Positions 24,995 through 33,995 of a DNA stretch of 64,000 nt are shown here, in pieces. The DNA is from Desmodesmus armatus (Eukaryota; Chlorophyta; Chlorophyceae; Sphaeropleales; Scenedesmaceae). The stretch spans positions 1 to 64,000 of the forward strand of contig VIIQ02000736.1 of assembly GCA_007449985.2 (NCBI GenBank), read 5' to 3'. Made by a program: the position numbers and the translations under genes. Numbering within the stretch: position 1 is the stretch's first letter; every line of letters starts with the position of its first letter. The notes under the pieces were generated by a model that did not search any database, was not told the DNA's origin, and saw only the letters and a program-made list of their open reading frames with translations.

Positions 24995-26212
24995 TAAGAG
25001 GAGCTCCATAACCCTGTATTGTTGATGGAGTAATGCGGTCATGCTGCTGCCCCTCTCCACAGTGCCTGACTTGCATTGTTGACGGGGTTACCAGAATGCA
25101 GGGCCCGGACCCGTCAACAGTGGCCCACTGTTGACCGGGTCTAGTCACAGTGGTTCGTGGGCTTGAACGAGGGTGTTGCGTGCTGACAGATGCAGTTGCC
25201 TTGAATGGGTGGGCACTGTTGGGGCACAGTCTGCAGCAGGAGCTCGGCTTGCCGCCGCTGTTTTGGGGGCATTCCGACGGCTGCAGCGGGTATGTTGCTG
25301 CAGTGTGTGTCTTGGCAGGACGCACCGTCAGTTGCTGCCAGCTGTTGCCCCGTGTGGTCTCGTAGATGTATCGCATGGTTTGATGCAGCTGTGCAGTGCT
25401 GCTGTTTGTCTACTGGCCGCAGCCGCTGTCCCAGCACACGGTGTGCTGTGTGCAGCGAGGCGGCTGTGCAGCGCTGCTGTCTTCCCCCCTGGCACCTTCA
25501 GCAGCTGCTGCTGGTATGCTGTGTGCTTTTGGGGTGGCTGTGCAGCGCTGCTGGCACCTGCAGCCGCTGGTATGCTGTGTGCTTTGAGGCGGTTGTGCAG
25601 CTCTGTTCATGCGTCACTCCTGGCTCATCGGCATCATCAACTGGATGTATCGCTTGATTCGTGGTGGCTGTGCAGTGCTGCTGTCTTTTCCCTTGGCGCA
25701 TGCAGCAGCTGCTGCTGGTATGCTGTGTGCTTTTGGGGCGGCGGGAAATGCTGCAGGCGTCTTCTCCTGGCGCCTGCTGTCAGCATCAATGGGAGGATGT
25801 ACCGAACGGCTCGAGGCGGCAGTGCAGCGCTGCTGATACGCTTTTCTCTCCTCGCGCCTGCAGCCGCTGCTACTGCTACGGCTGCGTTTGCTGCCGCGAT
25901 TGCTGTGCATGGCATGATGCTGCCGCGTTGCTGTGCATGGTTTCTTGCGGCCGTGAAAGCGTACATGGCATGATGCCCATCACTGCAATTGCTGTGCATG
26001 GCATGATGCTGTCGCGATTGCTGTGCATTGTGTGATGCTGTCGCGATTGCTAAGCGTGATATGATGGTATCGCGATTGCTGAGCATTGTTTGATACAAAG
26101 TAGTACAATGACAGAGTTCTTGAATGACCCGCAGGAGGTGTGTTGGCTGAATGAGTGGGTGGCTGTGGGCCAATTGCAGGGTGGTGGAGTGTGCAGCACA
26201 TCATGGTTCTAT
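24995..26212. other. No gene; low-complexity tandem repeats
   Basis: 25400-25900 holds imperfect ~180-base units built on GCTGTGCAGCGCTGCTG. 25900-26090 holds ~26-base units with GCTGTGCATGGCATGATG. Open frames up to 266 codons follow the repeats and have no domain. Confidence 0.7.
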
Positions 26213-26214
26213 TG

Positions 26215-26293
<79 letters not shown>

Positions 26294-26308
26294 TGTGTGT
26301 GTGTGTGT

Positions 26309-26386
<78 letters not shown>

Positions 26387-26390
26387 CGTG
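26213..26390. repeat. (TG)n microsatellite
   Basis: About 175 bases of TG dinucleotides with a few GTGG interruptions. Confidence 0.99.
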
Positions 26391-27380
26391 CAACACACAC
26401 ACCAGTGTGGTGTGAAGTGCACAGCTGCAGGTTGCCGCCAATCCGAGAGGCGCGGTGTGCCATATCAGCTGTTGCAGTGGCAGTCGCTTGTGGGCTGATG
26501 AGGGGCCGAGGCATAAGACAATCTTTGTGAGGCGCGCAATGTAAGCATCTTGATCTATCTGGTGATGGTTTTGAGGCTCTCGCATATGCGCACCCCATGC
26601 CGCACTGCATATGCATCACGTGCACGTGGGATGGTGAGGAGCTGCGTGCGGCTGTTGTAGGAGCTGGCATCCTTGTACAGCAGCGTGTAATGAAAATGTG
26701 TGAATGAAGGTGTTACATGGGGTAAAGAAGCAATCACGTTGCAACTGAACCCAGCAACGGATCAACGCAACCAGCACGGAAGGGGTCCGTCCTGACAAAA
26801 CCCCACTCCAGCAGTATGGAACCGGCAGTTGGGTTTGCGCGTTTGTGGTGTTTGGCCAGCTGGTGGGAGTGTGCAACCGCCGGTGGCCCTCAAGCAACCA
26901 AGCAGCATGCAGCTGCCTCACTGGCCTAGCACGCGTTCAAGTCCCACTCTTGGCATACAGGGCATGCATGAGGTTGACTGTACAACAGCAGGGGTGTAGG
27001 ACGTGCTACATGCCAGCCACCCACTATGGTGTATACATGCAGGATACATGTATAAGACAGCCTCTGAATGTCACAAGCAAGTGGCAGCAGCATCCAGACA
27101 CCATATGTTGCTGGCAGAGCGAGCCTGCCTTCCGAACTGAGTGTTGACCACTGCCTGCACACGTCAGCAAGCTGCCATGAGCTCATTCACAACACAAAGC
27201 ACCTGCTCTATGCCGACCACCAGGCCATATCACAGCAACAGACCCACATGTGCAGCAGCCTGATATGCCAAGCAGGCAAACCCTGTTCAAGTACAGTGTA
27301 GCCCGCTTGCAGACTTGATAACACTCAGTAGCTTGCTGGGTCAGCTTGCGTTACAGGGTATAGTAAGGATGGGGCACAAC
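26391..27380. other. No gene; contains a diverged copy of the 40 kb repeat
   Basis: 26699-26820 is a diverged copy of the repeat that clusters at 40128-42475 (AATGAAGGTGTTACA...GTTGCAACTGAACCCAGC). The remainder shows no exon with convincing borders or domains. Confidence 0.7.
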
Positions 27381-27500
27381 GTGCATTGCCAGCGGCAGCC
27401 ATGCAGTCAAGCAACAGAGCTGCACATGCAGCTGCACAGCAGCGGCAAACCCCAACATCATGCTCGAACACCACAGCACAAAGCATGCCAGCTGTCATTG
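27381..27500 (-). pseudogene. Decayed copy of the 3' end of the beta-helix/membrane gene
   Basis: On the minus strand this segment encodes FVLWCSSMMLGFA, matching FVLWCLSMILGLA near the C-terminus of the 1074-residue protein just upstream (27574-30798). The matching nucleotides are in the same order. It is probably an old local duplication of the gene's end. Confidence 0.7.
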
Positions 27501-27573
27501 ACAGCTGCGGTAGTCACTGTAGTACAGTGGAGTGCCACTCCACTGGCTCACGCGTAGGCATCAGATGCCCGCC

Positions 27574-30500
27574 TCAACCACTTGGCGCCACTGCTTCACA
27601 GTCCTTGCTGGCTTGTGACTGTGGCAACCTCACACAACTGCACCTTACTGTGCCAGCAGTGCAGCGTCGCAGCCAAGCAGTAGAGCCAGATATGCAGCGC
27701 CGCATCAAGGGACTACCAGAAGTAGCCAACCCAAGGATCATGCTCAAACACCACAACACAAAGCTACATGCAACTGCGATGATGAGTGCACCAACAGCGG
27801 TGTGTGCGCGGCCCAAAGTGACGCTATCCACCACCACAGAGTCACTGAACAGCCCGAGGGACAGCAACACGATAAGGGAGAGACAGCATGTGGATGCCAG
27901 GTGCAGCCTGTGAAGCAGAGGCTGTGCATACGGCCGTGCAACGACTTGCGCAGCGGCACTCGCCAGCACGACAAACGCCATCAGCAGTAAAGCATAGTAA
28001 GCCTGGATGGTGAAGTGGAAGACAGATATGGCTGTCAGAAGCACGGTCTGAACAGCCCAGACAGCCTCCCACCATGGCTTGCTGTCTGTGTAGTTGCGGA
28101 ACAGGAAGCCATAGTGCTCACAGAATGCAGCATCTGCTGTCTTCCTCCTGCTACACCACAGGAAGACAAACAGACCCACAGGCACACCAACACACAGCAA
28201 CAGCACGGCCGGCAGGCCGAAACCCAGTGCCCAGGGCCGGTGCCAACCCACAAAGCACTGTTGCTGAATGTCGCTGACCCAATACCCTGCAGTGTGGTTT
28301 CTGATGGAGAACTCAGGGTAGGGCTGCAGGCTAGCAACATCAATGCGCAGGCAAGCAAAGAAGCTCAGGGCAGCCTTGACAAGTGTGGGGTACGCGAAGA
28401 AAGCAGTCACAAGCAGCGTCACACGCAGCCTGCTCCAGAAATGCAGCTGAGGTGCTACTAGCTGCGCGCGGCGTGTTGTCGTGGGCTTGAGGCACCTCGC
28501 CTTCCACACACGGTTGCAGACGTGCAGCAGATTCATCATCACGACGCACGCCAGAGCAACAACAATCGCCCCAACAAAGTACGACAGCTGCCGCTGCAGC
28601 GCCAAGGGCAGCCTGCTAGGCATGTAGTGTGGGAGCCAGCAGTCGAGAGACAACGCCTGGCCTGACCCCACACCAAATACGACTGTTCCAGCAGTGAACA
28701 TGCCGGCCTGAAACACAGGCCACGGTACAGAAATGCTACCCAGAATCACCAAGTACTGCAAGAATTGCACAAGCACCTTGATAAGGTCGGAAGGACGCAG
28801 GGACCTGTCCCCTGTCTTGTTGTCCTGCCAAGTAAAGTGCACAGTGATCGTAACAAGCAGCACCGTCACCCAAACCAGCAGCAAAAACATGCCAAACTGC
28901 AGCCGCGGCGACAAGCACTTGCGGCACCGCAGGGGCAGGGTGTTCCCAAAACCGTCAGCACACTCGCCACAAAGGTTACCGGTGTGCCCTGCTGCGCACA
29001 CCCCACCCTGTTTGCAAGACCCTGCGATTGGGCATCTGTGCATTTGCACCGACTGTGGCGAGCTATGCCAGAAGTCAGCCAGAGGAGAGACTGCATCGCC
29101 ACTGCAAAGCGCATTTGCAGGGCACTGCTGGCAAGTTGTCATATTCGGCTCAAAATTGTACGTGACGGGAGGACAGCATAGGCACGGCGCTCCGCTGCCT
29201 CCGTCAAACTCACCCACCCCACAAGGACGCCGAAACAACAGGATAGAACGACTACACTTTGTCAACTCCCCGTCCTGCCCAAGCACCCCAGGCTGAATAA
29301 TCAGCTTGGAAGCCTCGATCGCAACACCGTCCGGTCCGTACGGAACAGCCTGCGATGACGTGTTTGCTACGACTGTGTTGCCAGACATCAACACCCCAGC
29401 AGACAGGGTGAGGCTAGCATTCCGATCCATAGTAAAAGCACCACCTGGCAGCCCAAGGGCCTTGTTGCCCACCACCGCAGTGCCGTCAAAAAGCTGCACC
29501 CGTGCGTTATCCCCTACACCGATACCACCACCACCCAAGCCAACTCCGACCATTTCTATGCTGGTGTTGTTCCGGATGGAGGAGTCATACACAGCAACAA
29601 AACCGTTATCAACCACAACAAAACCTCCACCAGAACCGTGAGCAACATTGCTGCTGATGCTGCTGTTGTGCACGGTGACTGTGGCATTTGCATGCACCGC
29701 CAGTCCCCCTCCCCCAAAGCCGCCTGTGTTGTTACACACCTGACTGCCATCCACAAGTGCAAGCTCCCCACGCCCTCCCACGGCTATACCACCACCAGCA
29801 GCACCAGGGCCTGTGCTGGTATTGTTGCACACCATACTTTTGCCCTCAATGCGTGCCTGACCGCTCTCATAAACAGCCACTCCACCCCCAGCATACCATA
29901 TGCTGGTATTGTTGACCACACGACTTGCGCCTGACAACACTAGGACAGCATGGCCTAACACAATAACTCCACCTCCCGACGCATTCACCGCTGTGTTGTG
30001 TGCTATCACACTGCCACCAGCGATAACAACTGTGCTGTTTTCTGTTCCAAAAACACCCCCAGGGAGTGTGTTCCCTGTGTTTGCTGCCACCTGACTGGCA
30101 AGAACGTGGAGCCATGCTCGCCCACCTGTGACAACTGCAGTTGCGTTGTTGTTGCTGACGCTTGAGTTGCGCAACACTGTTTGGGTGCTGTTCGCAAGAC
30201 AAAGCACTGCGAGTAAGTCCATCGCAGCCCCCTTCGTCACATCTGAAATGGTACTGTTGTTGATGCTGACAGTAGTGTTGCCACAGAACCTGATCAAGCA
30301 CCCAGGCCTTACACACTCAGTGTCGAAAGTCACACCTCTGAAGCTGTGTTGGAAAGCTCCCAGAAGCGTAGGGTGCATCCCAATTGCCACGGGACCACCG
30401 CTGCACTCCATGCGGGCGCTGCTGATGCCCCCTTGGGAGCTCCCTGTGATGTTGATGTGGCAGGCTGCTCCTGCCAGCGGTGCTGCTGTTGCTGCCTGAC

Positions 30501-30798
30501 TTGCCACAGCTGCTGCTTTTGCTGCGACTTCATGGGGTGCAGCAGGTTGTGCTGCTGCAGTGGCTGCAGATGCTGGTGGTGGTGATGGTGCTGCTGCTGC
30601 TGCTGCTGCTGCTGCTTTTGCCGCCACATCATGGAGTGCTGCAGGTTGTGCTGCTGCTGCTGTGTCTGCTGGTGCTGCTGCTTGCGGGCAAGCAGCGCCT
30701 GTCAGAAGCAGCAGCAGGAGGATCGCTGAAGCCCTGGGCAGGGGCAGGGACAACCTGCATGGTATCAGGACAAGCATGTCAAGCTTAATGCATGTCAA
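27574..30798 (-). CDS. Beta-helix and cysteine-rich multi-pass membrane protein
   Basis: A single 1074-codon open frame without introns. Residues ~24-38 are a hydrophobic signal segment. Residues ~36-112 are Ala/Pro-rich with a twice-repeated HDVAAKAA/HEVAAKAA. Residues ~113-515 are parallel beta-helix repeats (GGGIAVGGRGELALVDGSQV, GGGFVVVDNGFVAVYDSSI) with many N-x-T/S sites. Residues ~518-630 are a Cys-rich stalk like GCC2/GCC3 or ephrin-receptor modules (CGECADGFG, CQQCPANALC). Residues ~633-1003 contain about nine hydrophobic helices, then a basic tail. The architecture suggests a plasma-membrane protein with a large extracellular domain; its ligand and activity are unknown. Large families of this type exist in green algae. 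The frame is closed upstream by stops and low-complexity sequence, so the first ATG is the likely start. Fragments of the same C-terminus lie at 27381-27500 and 55560-55790. Confidence 0.85.
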   Translation of the reverse strand: MTCIKLDMLVLIPCRLSLPLPRASAILLLLLLTGAACPQAAAPADTAAAAQPAALHDVAAKAAAAAAAAAPSPPPASAATAAAQPAAPHEVAAKAAAVASQAATAAPLAGAACHINITGSSQGGISSARMECSGGPVAIGMHPTLLGAFQHSFRGVTFDTECVRPGCLIRFCGNTTVSINNSTISDVTKGAAMDLLAVLCLANSTQTVLRNSSVSNNNATAVVTGGRAWLHVLASQVAANTGNTLPGGVFGTENSTVVIAGGSVIAHNTAVNASGGGVIVLGHAVLVLSGASRVVNNTSIWYAGGGVAVYESGQARIEGKSMVCNNTSTGPGAAGGGIAVGGRGELALVDGSQVCNNTGGFGGGGLAVHANATVTVHNSSISSNVAHGSGGGFVVVDNGFVAVYDSSIRNNTSIEMVGVGLGGGGIGVGDNARVQLFDGTAVVGNKALGLPGGAFTMDRNASLTLSAGVLMSGNTVVANTSSQAVPYGPDGVAIEASKLIIQPGVLGQDGELTKCSRSILLFRRPCGVGEFDGGSGAPCLCCPPVTYNFEPNMTTCQQCPANALCSGDAVSPLADFWHSSPQSVQMHRCPIAGSCKQGGVCAAGHTGNLCGECADGFGNTLPLRCRKCLSPRLQFGMFLLLVWVTVLLVTITVHFTWQDNKTGDRSLRPSDLIKVLVQFLQYLVILGSISVPWPVFQAGMFTAGTVVFGVGSGQALSLDCWLPHYMPSRLPLALQRQLSYFVGAIVVALACVVMMNLLHVCNRVWKARCLKPTTTRRAQLVAPQLHFWSRLRVTLLVTAFFAYPTLVKAALSFFACLRIDVASLQPYPEFSIRNHTAGYWVSDIQQQCFVGWHRPWALGFGLPAVLLLCVGVPVGLFVFLWCSRRKTADAAFCEHYGFLFRNYTDSKPWWEAVWAVQTVLLTAISVFHFTIQAYYALLLMAFVVLASAAAQVVARPYAQPLLHRLHLASTCCLSLIVLLSLGLFSDSVVVDSVTLGRAHTAVGALIIAVACSFVLWCLSMILGLATSGSPLMRRCISGSTAWLRRCTAGTVRCSCVRLPQSQASKDCEAVAPSG

Positions 30799-30856
30799 AG
30801 CAAAGAGTAGTCAGCCACAAGCAGCGAGCAGTGACCACTCAACCCAACAGCAGCAG

Positions 30857-30893
<37 letters not shown>

Positions 30894-31141
30894 TCAAATA
30901 TTGGTGAACTGCAGTGGCCGTATCCTGATGTGCGATATGCTACAGGCTTCACACGCAATTGATCGCCGCACAAAGTCGAGCTTACCTCATGGATTGATGC
31001 GGATGGCTCAACGCACACGCCCAGTCTGACAGGCGGAGATGCGCAGCAGTCTTTGGGCCGCTGATTGGAACGACATTTTACAGAGTGGGTCTGAGCTCGA
31101 CACAGTTACTTACTAAACTTACCGATACAAAATCAGATGTG

Positions 31142-31249
31142 ACGGTTGCCTGAAAATCAGGCAACCGTTTTGTGACAAAGTCCAAGGGTCGTTGCTAGAG
31201 CCTATCGGTAATGGCGCACCGACAAACTTTGTCGGCTTTGAAAGCCGAC
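31142..31249. repeat. Cluster of three perfect short palindromes
   Basis: 31142-31168: 12-base arms (ACGGTTGCCTGA) around AAA, followed by TTTT. 31219-31235: CCGACAAA around one base. 31231-31249: GTCGGCTTT around one base, overlapping the previous one. No mobile element is recognised; a transcription-factor or DNA-structure role is possible. Confidence 0.8.
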
Positions 31250-31942
31250 CGTTCGCCGAGCATGTCAGCTAACGCGGCAGCGTTGAAATCAAGCACGGTC
31301 ATTGAGAAAGGCAAGCACTGCGCATCGTCGTTCAACCGTTGTCGACGGCGTAGGGTGCTCAGCGCAAGACCTACGATGATGCGCATGTCGTTGCGGTGTG
31401 GGGAAAACGAAATGTATGATTGATTTTGACGAAGCGCATTGAATGTGATCGAACGCATGTGTCACACGGGGTCAGAGGAGGCAACCTTCCCTACCACCGC
31501 ACAAGCAAGCATCTGTCACATTGGGCCGGGGGACCAAAAGCCTATGCTTTCGACATGTCAAAGCAGATTTGGACAAAGCAGCTGGCAAGTTGACTTGGAC
31601 TAGCATCCCATTGCGACCATTGCTGCTCATCACATCCATGTATTACTGTCGACTGCTGCCAACCACCAGTGCTTCAGAGGCGGCCGCCCTTGCAGGACTT
31701 GCAAGCCCGGCTTGAGGTTGAACCTCCAGGCTGACAAGGCAACCTTAGCCTTACGGCTTACAGACCATGTCCACTCCCCGCCGCGCCACAATCTATGCCG
31801 CATATCTATAGTTGCCGGCAGCACACACCCCTGCACCCCCCCCCCCCCCAAACTGTACATACCAGCTCTTGAATGTGAGTCCCCTGCCTTGGAGGGCGCA
31901 GCAGCATGGCATGTGCTGTTATCAACCCCTGTTATCAACCCC

Positions 31943-31992
31943 AATGAGCTCTTGAGCTTCATAGCTACAGGCGCAACTTTGATTTGATTTGA
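31943..31992. repeat. Short dispersed repeat (pair with 52383-52440)
   Basis: The ~48 bases starting AATGAGCTCTTGAGCTTCAT recur with few changes at 52383-52440. The flanks are unrelated. Confidence 0.75.
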
Positions 31993-32554
31993 ACCCCGGC
32001 CATGCACTTCGCCTGGCCAGGGCTCCTAGCAGCGCAGTCAGCATTGGTGAATCATGCATTATGCTCCATACCTGATATATGCATGGTGCTATATGTGAGA
32101 GGTATACCTCTGAGATTTTGAAAATTGCACCATGCCGGTGGTGACCACTAGCAGTACATGTTCGGCTTTGTGTTCGATGGTGCATCTTATGACTGGGCCA
32201 TGTTGTGGTCGCATGCATCGGATTATCTGGAATGAATGACTCAGATGAAAGATATTGTCTCTGTTCCGAGGATGCCGCTGTGTGGAATTGCTGGGGTGGA
32301 GGAGAAAGGCACCATAGAGATCAGGGTTGTGCATCAGGGTTGTGCATGCATCTGCTTGTGTCCGGATTCAAGTAGACACTGTGAGGTAGTCGCAGCTGAC
32401 ACCAGCAGCATGCATTGCTTCACACACGGCACAGCCAATGTGTGTTGTGAATGAACTGTTGGCGACCGTCGTTGCTGATTGCTGTGCTGCAGTGAAATGA
32501 GTCGCTCTGTCAGCGAGCCTCGTGTCAGACACAGGGTTGAACAAATGCATTCAT

Positions 32555-33060
32555 TGGTCATGACAGCAGGAGGCTTTTGACATAGTGCATGGCCGGCATG
32601 CAGCATGTTATGCTGCCGCAGCAAGTTGTTGTTGCCCAGCCAAAGCCCTTTGTTCGCTGTACAGAGCCTTCTTCTGAGGGCTATGCGAGTCAGGTATCCT
32701 GCTGATGACTGGATAGCTGAAGCTATCTAGAGATAGCTTCGATGTCAGCTGTTTCAAAGCCGCCGTCAGTGACTGACAGTCATTGCTGCAGCATCATACG
32801 CCGACAAATTGCCGTTTTTGTACATTGATTAAAACCCAGGCCTGATCCAGGTGTCATTAGGGTCTCGAGGGGGCATGCGCATTTGCAGCGCTGTGCTTCA
32901 CCCTCTTCCCATGCTCAGACCACTGCATGAACACATATGCCATATCCACCGGGTGCGAGCTGTCACAACTCCAAACGCAACAGCTTCAACGAGGGCTGGA
33001 AACTACTTATTGTAGCTGCTCCACACACGCCCCCTAGCAGCACCAACACATCAGTATTCG
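32555..33060. repeat. Dispersed ~500-base repeat, copy 1 (pair with 56280-56800)
   Basis: Blocks shared in the same order with 56280-56800 include GGAGGCTTTTGACA, GCTGATGACTGG, GATGTCAGCTGTTTCAA, GGGGGCATGCGCATTTGCAG and ACCAACACATCAGTA. The copies are diverged and have lost segments, so the family is old. No ORF or terminal repeats are evident. A 22-base palindrome (GAAGCTATCT arms) at 32719-32740 is absent from the other copy. Confidence 0.75.
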
Positions 33061-33995
33061 GTGTATGTGCATGCTCCACTTCCAGCAACCCTTGGCCCAA
33101 GTGACATCAAACAGTGTGAGCAACAGGCAACCCCCTGCCTGGCATTGTCACGTGTGCACAATACCCCAGCAAGCATCACTTGTGAATCTCTGCCCAAAAA
33201 AGCAGTGCGGCGCTCCACTGCTTTGCTGCGCTTCAAGCTGGTGGCCACAATGAGCCAACCACGTAAGTAGCTTGGCAGCTCAGAGCTTGATGAGATTTGG
33301 TATTTTGAATTTGAACTTGGTGATTGGATTCAAGTGAAAAAAACATGATGACAGTTGAACAGCACCAGGTGTGCACCAGGCAACGGTTGCAGAGTTTTGT
33401 CAACTCAAGCAGCGAGAGCCTCCGCAGCTCAACACTTGCATTGTACCAGAAAGCCAACTAGGCTGTCAACATTGGCATTAAGTCATGAGCATGAGGCGAC
33501 CCGCGTGCCTGCCAAGCACATCCCAATCGATGCAATGTGTGTTTGAAACACCAAGGTACAACGATCAGCTGCGACCCCATAGCTGCAAGTGCAACCACAC
33601 CAGCACAATTATGTATACACTTGGCACGAAAAGCACTGGGTGTGCTGTGCAACGTGTCCGTGAGGGACTCCCTTTTCCACTGTGCCTGAACAACAGCAAG
33701 TGCTACTACCTGCTGAAGATAGTGTGGCAGGAACCGCCAACAGCAGCAACCTTTCTGCTGCTTGTCCAGTGTGCGACGCATCGCACAGCATCCAGAACGC
33801 AGCTGCGACATTATGCGCGTGTGTAGGCCAGCGCAGCTACCCGATGTAGCGCTGCAGGCGCTAGCGTGGGCTGGAAAAACCAACCGCTGCTCGACCAGTC
33901 TGCAAACACACGGTCTGCACATACACACAGCACAGCAATCACAACCAGCACCACCACCTGAAAGCTGCCATACATGTGTGTGCAGGGCAGCGCTG
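33061..33995. other. No gene; 3' flank of CWC15
   Basis: About 930 bases downstream of the CWC15 stop codon. Short open frames only. Part will be the CWC15 3' UTR. Confidence 0.55.

Larger units (their letters stand above)
30799..32550. other. No gene; likely 5' flank of the beta-helix gene and unique sequence
   Basis: 30850-30890 is a (CAG)n run. 31000-31450 is compositionally unlike its surroundings (fewer homopolymers, more CG) and carries a cluster of short palindromes. An 87-codon minus-strand frame at 31195-31458 has no recognisable domain; I do not call it a gene. Confidence 0.55.

Noticed and set aside
25173..25973. 266-codon plus-strand frame
   Set aside because: Built from ~180-base GCTGTGCAGCGCTGCTG repeats, with competing frames in other phases and no domain.
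26151..26670. Cys/Val and His/Thr open frames around 26213-26390
   Set aside because: Translation of the TG dinucleotide tract on both strands.
31142..31175. Rho-independent terminator (perfect hairpin followed by TTTT)
   Set aside because: The setting is an intron-bearing nuclear genome; two more palindromes without T-runs sit beside it, so terminator function is not supported.
31195..31458. 87-codon minus-strand gene
   Set aside because: It overlaps the palindrome cluster, has no domain and no linked exon; kept only as a note under the flanking region.
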